Origin: Flavihumibacter sp. UBA7668
Lineage (GTDB): Bacteria > Bacteroidota > Bacteroidia > Chitinophagales > Chitinophagaceae
Direction: 5' to 3'
Assembly: GCF_002483205.1 (NCBI RefSeq)
Contig: NZ_DLHM01000004.1
Location: forward strand, 528,962-592,961
Length of the DNA stretch: 64,000 nt
Below the pieces are notes generated by a model. The model did not search any database, was not told the origin of the DNA, and saw only the letters and a list, made by a program, of their open reading frames with translations. Position 1 is the first letter of the stretch. Each line of letters starts with the position of its first letter. Position numbers and translations under genes: made by a program. Positions 28,001 to 39,300 of the stretch are shown piece by piece.

Positions 28001-29590
28001 TTTAAAGGACCAATGATAGATGAGTCCTCATTTAAAACTGATAAAGTAGTATTTGCGGAACAGGTTTACAATTTTACAAAACTTAAAAATCCATACTGTA
28101 ATTCAAATGGGAGGATACAGTTTAATATGGCGGACACCATTAGTGCGGGAAATGACACTTGTAAATCATATTCTTTCAGAACATACTATCCTGGTGTAGG
28201 AATTCATTATTTTGGATACTCCTATTTTGATTGTAATACTGATGAATATATACCTGTATACGAAATGATCGAGTCTGGAAATGCCGGTTGGAGAGATTTC
28301 AGTTTTGGAATTCCTTGTACGAAAGAAATATTCAGCACATCAAATATTGAGTTAACAGATACAATTATATGTACTGTCACCCCTTCCGATTCGATTATTC
28401 AGTATAAAGTTGAATTGTTCATAGACTCCTGCACCTCCTGTGAATCCATTACAAGCATGTCTTGTTCAAGTGCAGTAATTAATACATCTGTCAATCCCTA
28501 CATTTCTGGTTTATTAGGAAACTGGCGCTCAGAAAAGGCATATGTATATTATAGTGATCGGGTGGAAAGCAATCCGGCTGTAGAAACCAATATCCGCCAG
28601 GATGGTGTCATCGCTGATTTTGACAGCTTTTGGAAATTTAATAATGAAAAATTGGTTGTCAGCGCTGATACCAACCGATGGGTTTGGAATATCGTTGCTA
28701 CCAAATACAATAACAGAGGATTGGAATTGGAGAACCTGGATCCATTAGGCAGGTATAATGCCGGCTTGTATGGATACAAACAAACCTTACCAATAGCGGT
28801 AATTAATAATTCCAGGTACCAGGAATCCATGTTTGATGGATTCGAAGATTATGGTTTTTCCACACAGAATTGCGATACCGCCTGTGTTGTTCCCCGCCAT
28901 ATCGATTTTAGTAGTTATAAAACTTATCTGGATACCATGTATGCGCACTCAGGTCGATTTAGCCTGAAACTGGGTGCCGCGAATAATTCAGCGGCAATCA
29001 CTGTTCCGGTTGTTGCCTCGGGCGAAACAAGTAGTCCGGCTTTTACCGTGTCCACCTTGCAACATGCCTGTACTACAACTGGCTCGGTTCTGGACAAGAT
29101 TCAGGCGGATAGCAGTGCGTTATTGCCTTCTTATAAACCATTAGCCGGACAAAAAATGGTCATCAGTGCATGGGTAAAGGAATCTGTTCCGTGCAGCAAT
29201 GGAACCTATACCAATAACCAGATTTCAGTGGTTGATAATGGAGGTAACTCGTATACACTTCAACCTTCCGGATCAATCATTGAAAGCTGGCAACGCTATG
29301 AAGCCGTGGTGGATATCCATGAAGGAGCAACCCTGCTTACTATCCAGCTGGCTGCATTAAACAGTTCAACCGTCTATTTTGATGATGTACGGATGCATCC
29401 TTATCATGCCAATATGAAATCATTCGTTTATGACGCAAAAGACTTACGTCTGATGGCTGAACTGGATGAAAATAATTATGCCACTTTTTATGAATACGAC
29501 GATGAAGGAACACTGGTGCGATTAAAAAAAGAAACCATACGGGGTATTCAAACCATCAGGGAAACCAGAAGTGCCTTACAAAAAAACTAA
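22034..29590 (+). CDS. giant Rhs-like secreted protein with PA14 domain
   Basis: A 2518-residue exported protein. The N-terminus is a signal peptide (YLFLIIFYSELFLIPAVARA). Residues about 90-135 carry the motif NMVDLFTGDFSYSIPLLDVGGYPLTLGYKG, which in Bacteroidota begins large Rhs/SpvB-like beta-rich shells. A PA14 carbohydrate-binding-type domain covers about residues 630-775 (FSIRWIGRLRAPQTGKYVIKT, DDGIRMWIND). YD-repeat-like strands occur throughout, and the protein ends in SFVYDAKDLRLMAELDENNYATFYEYDDEG, an Rhs YD signature. It has no Rhs core hallmark (DPLG) and no toxin tail, and ends just before the next gene. The stretch from about 27640 to 28540 is more AT-rich and Cys-rich than its flanks. 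It probably forms part of the shell or receptor-binding partner of the toxin-bearing Rhs protein. Confidence 0.75.
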   Translation: MFQLFSRYQKLTAYLFLIIFYSELFLIPAVARANYYSRDRYYPLPAVRYEEIPTDTNYLRDNIHVSIPDSNRNLLGTDQQNNTFGGGPTQPEMQSFSSVNGNNMVDLFTGDFSYSIPLLDVGGYPLTLGYKGGVSMEQEASWVGLGWNVNPGTITRNMRGLPDDFTGDADSIRKVTKINENKTVGVTLGADLELAGMQQGNFGAGIGFSLGLFKNTYKGWGMESGLNASIRVGSASKGGLSGGLSFANNSQEGLTVSPSFSVKVASGENEDKAGYGASFSISSPYNARSGIKVLQLSAGMSQYKKKNGSDNYASISSTHSHGISFASPTFVPTINLPYTSENISFTAKVGTEFKVIHPSFFISGYQSRQYIDAEDTMRRIPAFGYLNYHQANDNTSALLDFNREKEIPYREKPAVPHIAMPFYTPDVFSISGEGTGGMFRAYRGDIGWVRDHFMRTKDKSDRFSVDVGFGDLAHAGVDLNINRAITQTGAWENENAAKKALNFRRDSLDFQASYFKNPGEKSIIDKEFYNAVGGDDLVTIGLFQPGPSSSLIQTTNKLNRYTNRQLTSTQPLVASDLMRKERDKRTQVISYLTAGEAEEAGLHKMIESYVPDSFNIAACYTDLFPTEPTVGIGLTGNVYANKTLEGVSNTHYRDIWDNKWKDVTPFYSPVNPAIKINDNFSIRWIGRLRAPQTGKYVIKTRTDDGIRMWINDSLRINDWKNHAATDNYTTVYLTEGKFYDIRIEYFEYRSVSLISFKWNKPGDAVNAFVPIPKEVFFDLEQKVLHYPNVVKEKRVNPYRKSSHISEINVLNKDGRRYVYGIPVYNLKQTETSFSIQKSWGNAETGMSYYNADAASVRNSIGRDAYFSKEEVPAYAHSFLLTGLLSPDYVDLTGDGITDDDLGDAIKFNYSRIAGLQQPFQWRAPSAIDSVTYNEGLKSDSRDDKGSMIYGDKELWYMHSVVSKTMIATFHLEDRTDIRSVDPTGRTTLGKAKRLKEIRLYSKAEFLNQPSKAVPIKTVHFEYSYELCPGINQGSAGGKLTLKEVYFTYKGNTKGKRNRYKFSYNGINPGFHPKSMDRWGEYKNPATNPGSNGSTIIPNSEYPYTIQDSLIAAQNAGAWALDSISLPSGGAMKIQYEADEYAYVQHKRAMRMFQIAGFARSANASPTDKLYSALGDHLYVFVDYTGAGNNSKEIYNNFLESINKLFFRVAVKVPSDQFGSGFEYINCYADLSDGNYYGLVNANRFWVKLKGISKEGNSDGHFSPLVKAATQFLRLNLPSKAFIGSENDGNLGIKEAVNMLASQGENIKEALLGYELNIRSRYQLSEVELNRSYVRLLNPTYRKFGGGHRVKSIKIYDNWDKLTQQRPMVYGQVYEYNKIDTIKGKLVNRSTGVASFEPGIGGEENPFRMPIEYIEKTGILGPVTLGYTETPLGESLFPAPTIGYGRVRVRSLHQKNVKSANGLTETEFYTAYDYPVYTEHSLLDNDTKKRYRPSINNFLRINAKHFIGLSQGFKIELNDMHGKIKSQAAYAESDLVNPVTYTKYIYRTVKGGGAQKRLSNSVMAVHPNGKIDTSALIGKEVEIMVDMREQLSVTNGTNVNLNVDGFNIPPPPFIFAIPSVIGMPQREENKYRSVAVTKVVQRYGILDSVIQSDKGSIVSTRDLLYDAETGDVLLTRTNNSFRDPVYTFSYPTHWAYEGMGLAYKNIDIILRGLEIRNGKIIGGLTGAAGDWLFPGDEVLVNGSEKTGTISVCEDQPATFGEYRRLWVVDTAIVNGGVSQIYLMDANGLPYTGYNATIKVIRSGRRNLLGSVGSLLMKENPVVFNSSTNEVELQFTNDKKMIQASANQFNQVWHVNDVMKSEILEVPCTTPGADSAKTESYRNSICNCAVPFFSYLTNSNRLFTTLEQNITVDSLARAGGINISNCPLLADNAQKLFYTLTPNPFTPEYKAMIGDCAISIRVTGTIGGLPQAKVNPVKPFEGDYLAKNEANFKGPMIDESSFKTDKVVFAEQVYNFTKLKNPYCNSNGRIQFNMADTISAGNDTCKSYSFRTYYPGVGIHYFGYSYFDCNTDEYIPVYEMIESGNAGWRDFSFGIPCTKEIFSTSNIELTDTIICTVTPSDSIIQYKVELFIDSCTSCESITSMSCSSAVINTSVNPYISGLLGNWRSEKAYVYYSDRVESNPAVETNIRQDGVIADFDSFWKFNNEKLVVSADTNRWVWNIVATKYNNRGLELENLDPLGRYNAGLYGYKQTLPIAVINNSRYQESMFDGFEDYGFSTQNCDTACVVPRHIDFSSYKTYLDTMYAHSGRFSLKLGAANNSAAITVPVVASGETSSPAFTVSTLQHACTTTGSVLDKIQADSSALLPSYKPLAGQKMVISAWVKESVPCSNGTYTNNQISVVDNGGNSYTLQPSGSIIESWQRYEAVVDIHEGATLLTIQLAALNSSTVYFDDVRMHPYHANMKSFVYDAKDLRLMAELDENNYATFYEYDDEGTLVRLKKETIRGIQTIRETRSALQKN

Positions 29591-29594
29591 GCTC

Positions 29595-30338
29595 ATGCGT
29601 ATAATAGTTATCCTGTTCTTCTTAGTCAGTTTTAACTCTCCGGGGGTTGCTCAGGGACAAGTACAACCCGATCCTCAAACACAGCAAAACCTGACAGCGC
29701 TTAGAAAATCGGTGAGCCATTCATTGGAATCAGGTTCCATTTCCTATGAAATGGACTACCGGATTGCAGCGATCTCCAGTCCGGATCAATTTATTGATTC
29801 GGCCAATGGAAGCTGCAAATACCTGGGAAAAAAATGCTGGTATTCAATTGGAGGAATGGAAGTGTTTCAGGATAGTTCCTTAACGGTAGTTGTATTCGAG
29901 GAAGATCAGCTCATCTATCTGACCCGGCCCAATAGCATGCAATCCGGTTTTAATGCAGTCAGCTTATTGGATTCTTTATTAAAGGGAAATCAGCAGGTAA
30001 TCTGTACAAAACAAACTGAACATGGATTGGAACAGTATAAAGTGGTGTTTAGCCAACCTGTACTATACAAAGAATTATCGTTTCTGGTTGATAAGAAAGG
30101 GCGGATGATCTCATCCAGACAAATTGTAAATCAGTCGCTGATGAGTGGAGGTGTTCAGGCAACCGGAATTTCAGGTGATTGGGTAGTGCTGGATATCCGG
30201 TTTAAAAACTGGAAATCCAGTTCTTCCGGCGATCCGGTGTTTAGTTTAACACATTATCTGCAAAAAAATGCGGATGGTTGGCTTGCCTCTGATCGATTGG
30301 CAGCCTATACTGTATTTATTGCTCATTCAAGCTTATAA
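29595..30338 (+). CDS. small secreted protein between the two giant Rhs genes
   Basis: A 247-residue exported protein (signal peptide ending PGVAQ) with no family I can name. Residues about 35-75 (SHSLESGSISYEMDYRIAAIS) and the following strands suggest a lipocalin- or LolA-like beta fold of the kind used by periplasmic carriers, but this is weak. The ATG at 29595 is chosen: a GTG at 29571 would overlap the upstream gene by 20 bases and put eight polar residues before the signal peptide. It starts four bases after the upstream stop and ends 11 bases before the Rhs toxin gene. The placement suggests a dedicated accessory or chaperone for secretion or folding of the giants. Confidence 0.6.
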   Translation: MRIIVILFFLVSFNSPGVAQGQVQPDPQTQQNLTALRKSVSHSLESGSISYEMDYRIAAISSPDQFIDSANGSCKYLGKKCWYSIGGMEVFQDSSLTVVVFEEDQLIYLTRPNSMQSGFNAVSLLDSLLKGNQQVICTKQTEHGLEQYKVVFSQPVLYKELSFLVDKKGRMISSRQIVNQSLMSGGVQATGISGDWVVLDIRFKNWKSSSSGDPVFSLTHYLQKNADGWLASDRLAAYTVFIAHSSL

Positions 30339-30349
30339 AAGTTCCGCAT

Positions 30350-33300
30350 ATGAGAGCTTTCTGTTATAACCTTATCCTTTTTGTCCTGTTATTACAGGCA
30401 CCCGTTGTGTTTTCTCAGCAGGCAGAAAATACAAGAAAATCAGTTTTGTTGGGTCGATTGTATGAAATTCAGGAAAATGCTGCTGATACGGTGGTTGACC
30501 TGAATTATACAACACCTGCCCGGAAAGCAAAACTTCCGCAGGCATACCTTGTCAGAAATAAAGTTTCGTTTCGACTGGATGATGAAGCTGCTTTGGTGCT
30601 GCCTGCCAACTTTACAGCCAGTGTTAAGCTGGAAATACAACGGACTGTTTTTTCCGGATCCATACTTACGGAAGAAAAAACACTTGAGTTGGTTTACAAT
30701 AAAGATTCAGTATATGGATACTCCAATCAATTCGTATTTGAGGGGGCGCATCAGGTTATTGTGAAAGTGTTGGAAAAGACTGCACCGGATACCAGTATCT
30801 GGCATTCTCTGCTGATCGAAAATGAACTCCAGGCTTTTCCCCAATATGATTTTTCCTGCACCAATGATTTGGTAACAGATCTAACATTGGAATCTGTGGG
30901 ACAGGGAGCCGATTCTGTAATGGCAGCATGGCCATCTGTTATCGGAGCAACTATTTACGATTTGGAATGGACATTTATCGACAGTGCTTCCATGGCAACC
31001 GGGAAGTATGGAACAGTTGCCAGTCCCAACCACAGAATGATATTTTTACGAAATGCATCCCGCGTTTCAGTTGTTGGGGAATCCTATGCAATTCCCCTCC
31101 TTTACGATGGGAAGGGTTATCTGTTTGCAAGAGTCAGAGCTGTGCAGGAATTGGCCGATGGTTTCAGGAAAGAGGCTGACTGGCATCAGGATGCCATCGC
31201 TTCCGTGCTTTTCGAAGGGCATGAAAATAGTCTAAACTGGCAGGCTTCCACCAGTTTTGCTGAAGAAGGAAAGCGAAAATCAGTGGTTCAGTATTTTGAT
31301 GGCAGTTTGCGGATGCGCCAGGCTGTTACAAAAGATAATGTAACATTAAATACCATCGTAACGGAAAGCATTTATGATTATCAGGGCAGACCGGTAATTC
31401 AGGTATTACCAGCCCCCACATTAAATTCAATAATTGGTTATTCAAGAAATTTTAATAATGGTGTAAACGGATTGAACGCTTATGATGTGAGTAATTTTGA
31501 TTCCTTAAAAGCAGGAGAAGCTGCGGATACTAAAATAGCAGACCCAATGTCTTCGAGCTCCGGAGCAGCCTATTATTATTCAGCATCCAATCCGGATAAA
31601 GACAGTTTGATTGGCAGGAATATTCCTGATGCAGAGGGTTATCCATTTACACTGGTGGAATATACTAATGATCAAACCGGCCGCATTATGCGGCAGAGTG
31701 GTGTGGGTAAAAAGTTTAGGATTGGAGAAAATCATGAAACCCGTTATTTCTATGGTACACCCAGTCAGGAAGAATTAAATGCCTTATTTGGGACAGAAGT
31801 TGGCTACAATTCGCATTATTTCAAAACCATGGTGCGGGATGCCAACGGACAATACAGCGTAAGTTACACAGACATGCAGGGACGAACCATTGTCACTGCA
31901 TTGGCGGGCAAACTTGCAGATTCAGTAAAACTGGATTCCCTTGAATCCAATAGGGCACGTCTTATTACGGAACAATTGTCCACACCGGAAAATACGGTAA
32001 TCAAAGACCTGGTTATGGAAACCAGAAATTCACTGCTGGTTGCCAGAAGTGATTCCTTTTATTTCTCCTATAATTTGAATCCGGCAACACTTGAAATTGC
32101 CAATTGTGAGCAGGTAACCGTATGTTATGATTGTCTGTACGATTTGAAAATCACCATAACAGATGATCGGAATAACAAAACATTCGGGGGCAAGGCCTTT
32201 GATACCACTTTCCGAAATTTTTCGATAAATGCTATTGATACAACCTGTGTTAATACCCCGGCAGGATTTGCGATCAATTTCACCAAATTTCTTGGGGAGG
32301 GCAATTACGAGGTAACAAAACAATTAATTGTTAATCGTCGTGCGCTTGACTATCTGAGAGATACGGTGTTTGTTCGAAATAATACCTGCAGAACAGTAGA
32401 GGAGATGATAAGTGAAGAAAGAACGGCATTGGCAGCGATTATTTCCTGTGCCAGCTCCTGCGACAGTTGTGAACTGGCGTTGGGATCCTATGAAGATTTT
32501 CGGGTAAACTTTATTGATAAGGTTGGTCTCCCTGCAACTGATACAGCCAATTATGGACCTACCATCTATAAGGCTTATCTGGATCAGGTGGATGCCTGCA
32601 AAGCATTGTGTAATAAAGTGGAAAGCTGGACAGACAAAAGAAAGGCGATGCTCATGGATATGACGCCAAGTTCGGGTCAATATGCCAGTCTCGATAATAA
32701 TGAGGATGATTTGAATGTCTTTTATGAAAGGGATTCGGATAGCACCCTGAATCCGGTTGTTCCACCGATCATTGCCAAATACCAGCGGATCACCAATTAT
32801 TTGAATGCGGATGGTTTACCGGCCCTTGTTTCTGATGATGGCAGTGGGGAGATGATCAATCCGTCGAAATTGAATCCTGAGGCATTTGCAGCCAAATTTG
32901 AATTATCCTGGGCGGAGGCATTGCTTCCCTTCCATCCTGAATATTGTAAGCTGTTGAATTATGAGCGTTTAAAAGAGAGCCATATCTGGGATCAGGAATT
33001 TGAAGAAACTGAAACTTATGCGGAAGCGTTGTCAAAAGGATTCCTGAATCCAACCGGATTGACCGGTTCGAATTATACCCGTTTTAATGGTACTCCGGGA
33101 CTGATCAAGCGGGATCCTCTGGCGGTCTTATACGATAGCAGTTCCAATCAGTACAAATCAAAACTGGAAGCGCTGCTGCTGGTATATAAAGAAGCTGATA
33201 ATCTGGATGTCAGTTTGTGGGGTATGGCAACCGTACTGGTAAAATGTCTGGATGCTAATGAGACAGAGGCCTGTTATATTAACTATGCTGCCATCGGTAA

Positions 33301-36300
33301 TTCTTTTTCAACAGCTGATTTATGTGAAGCAGATCTGGATAATGCCTGGCGAAATTTCCGTCAGATGTACCTGGAAATAAAAAAGGAACTGATCAGTAAA
33401 CGAATAATTCAGTTATGCTCAGGCGAATTGAGTAGTACTGAACTTGCTGCACGGGAGTTTCAGCCACATTTTGGTGAGGCGGCTGCTTTATTTGAAGAGA
33501 ATAATCTGGATATCCCGACAAATACAACCGAGGCAAATTCCATGAATGCGTCAAATCAGGTGAATGAAGCGGAGTTTTATGAAAGCAATTGTAAAGCCTA
33601 TGCGGCCAGTTGGTTACGGGATCTGGAACTTTGTCAGATTCCTCCAGCGGATACAGCAGCATTAATTCTGAAACTGGTTGGAGTTTGTATAAAAGGTTCA
33701 GATGCAACTCATTTGTACGGATCCAGCACAGTAAAACCAGGTTCAGCCGGCCCTTATTACAGTTTTGAAGAGGTGCTTAATGAATACCTGGTATCAAAAG
33801 GATTAACTGCAAGTCCGACTTGTCATCCTTATATGATAACTACCCCGAAGCCATATGATAAGGTTTCAGGATTTACAGAAAAAGTAGTGGTAAGCAAACC
33901 AGATAGTTGTGAGTGTGCGCAGATTAATACTTTACATAATAAGTACCTGATTCAGCCAGCCGGACAAACAAGTTTTGGCGCTTATATAAGAACTGTTTAT
34001 AAGACGGATATAGCAGATTCAACCATTTCAACCTTATTGGCGTCCTGTTCACCAACTTCTGATCCGGATTGTAAGTTCTTTGCTAAGCCTATAAGTTTAC
34101 CACCGGTATTTCAGTGTGGGGGTGCAGAGATTTGTATTGATTGTGATCAGTTTAAACAGGTTGATTCCAGCTTTACAGCCACCTTCCCCGGAATAAAAGC
34201 CCTGCCTGATTCGATGGCTGTAAGTCCGGAACAGGAAAGAATAAATAAACTGTATGTGTCTTATTTAAATTCCAAACTTGGATTTACAAAAACACTAAGG
34301 GAATATTTTCAGTTTTTGGATGATTGTGTAAATCCAATTGATACTGTATGTGATTCCTTGTTTGCATTAAAGGAACGGATTGTACGTGGGTATAAATGGG
34401 AGGTTGGATACGATAGTTATCGGGTTAATAATGAGTTAACTCCAAAGCAGGAACCATGGGAGTTATTTAATAATGGAGTATTAAAAATGCCAGATAGAAC
34501 CTTCGATTATTCTAGAGCTATTACAGGTATTACATTTGGTATGGGGACAAAATTGCCATGTGATATCAGGGAAGGGTATACTTTTGAATTTAGAGTAAAA
34601 CATCCCGTAAATAACAGAACATTTGGCGGTAATGATATTAGTTTTGGAATTGGAACATATGTATATATTACATTTACTCAGACTGCAGCAGGAAATATTA
34701 ATTTTTATCAATTTAGAGAAAATAACGTACACTTATCACCCTTAAAATCATTAAATACAACTAATGGATTTTCGATTTGGAGAACTATTAAATTAGCTGT
34801 TACGCATCAGGAATACAATTTGTATCTGGATAATCAGCATGTAGTTACCTTGCCCAGAAGTTATCCTGACAGTATAAGGAACCTTCCAAGTTTTATCAGC
34901 TTTCAAGGAGATACTTTTGAAATTGATTGGATAAAAGTATCTAATTCACAAGGCAACGAAATTTATAATGAGGAATTTCTTGATTATAATAATCGGGCGA
35001 TGTATAAGTTTGGAAGTATTTGTTCAGATCGACCTCTAACCTATAATCAATACTTTACAAATAGTTTCAATTCATTAACTGGGCAGTCTTTGACATTTGC
35101 CAAAATTGATTCCTTATACCTGATAAACTGTGGTTATAGTATTAAAGAAGCGCTAGATACGGCAGCAATTCAAAATGTTGAATTGGCACAAGTTATTACT
35201 GATTATCAGAAAATAAATGCCCCCAGGTCTAATAGTGTTCAGTTGGAAATGCGAACTTTTGCTGGGAATCCAACACCAGCTGACGGGCCAAAAGGTGTGT
35301 TTAACGTAAATGATCAGTTGATAGGTCAAACAATTGATGGAACACCAGAGCAGATTAATCAATCTTTTGCAGACATATGGAATAGTGATTCAACCAATAG
35401 AATAGTAGGTGTTCTTAAGCCAGTCAATAACGGTAAGTTTGAACTGGTGCTGAATCCAGGCCAGCAGGTTCCTTGTAAAGGAATCGTTGGACAACGGTTT
35501 TTCCAGTTTGATGTAAACGTAAGAGATACACTGGAAAGAATCGATCTTGGTCTTGGTTCTTATATTGATTTTGGTGATGGTACCAGTTATTATCTGGCCC
35601 ATAATTCAGTATCATCTGCCAAAACAATTTTAGTTAAAGAGAATTCAATCCATTGGTATGAGCAGACTGATGTTGTTGGACAAGATTATGAGTCACATAA
35701 TTTTTATAGGGTTAAACATATTTATAACTACTCTGCAACACCTCAGCCATATACTGTTACCGTTTATCATTCAGATAAAAAGGGAGTGGTTCAGATTTAT
35801 GACCAGAATGTATATCCGGCAGAACCAATGTCCACTAACCTAAGGGGGTATTTTCCGCAGAATTTATTGCGCTTAGGCTTTCATGGAACAAGAGATTCAA
35901 CGCTTAACAGATCAAGTCAAATTTATAACTGGTCTTCGATTTCTTCCATACTTAGTTTAGAAATAGTTGTTTATAAAAGAAGCCCAATTCTACATAATTA
36001 CCTGGGAGATTTTTCAAATAATAAAAATATCCGACGGATTAGGTATGAGCCCGCTTTTGATCTTTTGCCCGGTTATGTGGACGGAGATACCATTTCAACT
36101 CAGTATGTTGGACGAACAGTAGATCAGCTGTTTCCAAATATTAGTCAGAATCAATCAAAACTTGGTTTCTTCACTTTATGTGGTGTGGGTGGCAGACAGC
36201 ATGATCTGATCAAACTGCATTTTGGATTTCCGAATCTTAAACATCTGCAGTCAGATTTTCAACCCCATGTTGCAGGATATATCGATTCTGTTTACAATCA

Positions 36301-39300
36301 ACTGGCAAGAGTAAATACTAAATCTCAAGGAATATTATCCTATGGTTATTTAAGAACTTTTGGCAATAATCCCAATCAAAGTCCATATCCAACTGCATTG
36401 AGCACTTGGGCCCGCGACACTTTAAATGGAAGAGACTGGAGATTGGCAGATGGCTTATCTTCTGAACCACGATTCGCCGAATCGCCGGAGGATTTATATG
36501 CCTATGATATTTTCCCTCTCACCGATCCTTTCACTGAATACTTCAATTTCCGGTTCAATACGAATTTCACCAAACAGCAACTGGATTCCTTCTACCTGTC
36601 TAAAACCGGTAACTTCCCTAATGCCTGCGTTATTCGTAAAACAACTCCTGCTGCCCTGCGCTTATGCGGTAGCACGGAACCTGTATTTGGCCCCCTGCCT
36701 CCGGAAGTAATTACCAACTGTACCGATAATGAATTCTTTGCAGTAAGTAAGGCTACCGAGCGATTCACGGTTATCAAAGATTCCTTACTGAATAATTTCG
36801 ATAGTCTCTATCTGGCGAAATGTCTTGATGCCTACAAGTTTGAAAGCTTTACCGTTACCCGCCAGGTTCGCGAATACCATTATACGCTTTACTATTATGA
36901 TCAGGCCGGTAACCTCGTGAAAACCGTGCCACCAGCCGGTGTGGATCCTGTTTACAGAGCCAGCTGGTCAGATAGTGTAAATCTTGCCCGTACTGCCGGA
37001 ACGGTATTAACGCCTGTTCATGGATTACCAACCCGGTACAGATACAATACGCTTAATCAGGTTGTAGCACAACTCACCCCGGATGCAGGCATCAGCTCTT
37101 TTTGGTACGATCGCCTGGGTCGACTCGTGGTTTCGCAAAATGCACTGCAGGCTGGTCCGGTTGCAGCAGCTGATAAAAAATACAGTTATACCAAATATGA
37201 TTTCCTCGGCAGAATCAATGAAGTGGGAGAGTTGAGCAATGGTATCGGTACAACCGTTAATCAGTCCCTGACCCGTAACCAGACCAGTCTCTTGAGCTGG
37301 TTTGGATCCAATGCCGCCAATCGCGGACAGATAACCACCACCGTCTATGATCTTCCTTATGCAAATGGTGCCATCGAAGAAGAACTGGTGCAACGCAATC
37401 TTCGGAACCGGGTTTCTTATGTAACCATCACAGAAGGAAATAATCCGGCTAATTTTAATGCCGCCAGTTTTTATAGTTATGATATCCATGGCAATGTGGA
37501 TACGCTCCTGCAGGACTATGGCAGCAACGATCCGGCAACTGTTAATGTGATGAACAGTAACGGCAACCGTTGGAAAAAAATCGTTTACCAGTATGACCTG
37601 ATCAGTGGTAAGGTAAATGAAGTGGCCTACAACAGCGGTCAGGTGGATCAGTTCTTCCATCGCTATCAATACGATGCCGATAACCGGTTGATTGAAGTGG
37701 AAACCAGTCCGGATTATTGGGTTTGGTCGAAAGATGCCCGCTATCAGTATTATAAACATGGTCCGCTGGCCCGGATGGAATTGGGTGATCAGCAGGTACA
37801 GGGACTGGATTATGCCTATACACTACAGGGTTGGTTAAAAGGGGTGAATGGAAACAGTTTATTTAATGGTCAGTTTGATATGGGGGGAGATGGTGCCGCA
37901 ACCGGTCGCCATAAATATGTGGCAAGAGATGCATTCGCATTCAGCCTGCACTATTACCAGGGCGATTATACACCAATTGGCACAGCCACCACTTATTTCC
38001 CTGGCTTCTCTGCCTATCTGAACCAGGATCACCGTCCGTTGTACAATGGAAATATCAGCAGTATGGTGGTGAATATCGGGAAGCTGAACAGTCCGGTTGT
38101 TTATAACTACCGCTACGATCAGTTGAACCGCATTACTGCCATGGATCGCTATACCGGTTTGGATCAGGCCACCAACAGCTGGTCGGCCATGCAGGTAATG
38201 CAGGGCTATCGCGAACGGATTGCGTATGATGGCAATGGAAATATCCTACGCTACCAGCGATATGGTACGGATGATAAACTGGCGATGGACAGTCTGAATT
38301 ACGAATACAATCGGGATCTCAATGGCCGTCTGATCAATAACCAGTTGTTGCGGGTGCGTGATAATGTAAACAGTGCAGAATATATTGAAGACATCGATGA
38401 CCAGCCGGTGAATAACTATTCTTATGATGCTATTGGAAATCTGGTGCGCGATTCTGCTGAAGGCATCAGTCAGATCAGCTGGACGGTTTACGGGAAAATT
38501 CACCAGATCAATAAGCGCGATGGTACGGTGATCCGCTATCGGTATGATGCCGGTGGAAACCGGATCGGCAAATCGATTGCGAAACCTTCCGGTGCGGTTG
38601 GGTATACCTGGTATGTACGGGATGCATCGGGCAATGTGATGAGTACCTATGAAACCAATGGTACGGGATCGGAATTGCCATCGAGTCTGTATCAGAAGGA
38701 AGTCCATTTGTATGGAAGTAGCCGAATTGGTATCTTTAATCGTCGGGTGGATGTGAAAGAAAATTATGCGGCACCATCGGTGTTCAGCAGCTACCGCGGA
38801 CAGAAGTTCTTTGAATTAAGCAACCATTTGGGCAATGTGCTGGCTACCATCAGTGATCGGAAGGTCGGCTTCAGTACCAATGGAACTGATATCGACTATT
38901 ACGAAGCGGATGTGGTTACGGCAAGCGATTATTATCCTTTCGGGATGTTGATGCCGGGTCGACAGTTTGGCCAGGGGCTGAACATAGCAGGCGGCGAGTT
39001 TACGGAAACAACAGAAGTAAACGGTTACCAGGTGCCGGTGGATCTTGTTCTCAATACCCGTTCCGGTTCCGAGCCGGTGGAATATGTAGCTTCCGGCAGC
39101 ATCGAACTCGTAGGCGAATTTGAAAGCGGAACAACCGACGAATTCGAAGCCTATATCGCCGATGAATCCTATGCCGGTACCGGAAATATTGGCGGTGCAA
39201 GTACAGCCGGGTTGTATCGTTATGGGTTTAACGGTAAAGAAAATGACGACGAAGTAAAAGGAACAGGGAATCAGCAGGATTATGGAATGCGAATCTACGA

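Noticed and set aside
37025..37759. 244-codon antisense frame inside the Rhs gene
   Set aside because: It is opposite dense YD repeats; the Ile/His-rich translation mirrors the repeat codons and shows no domain.
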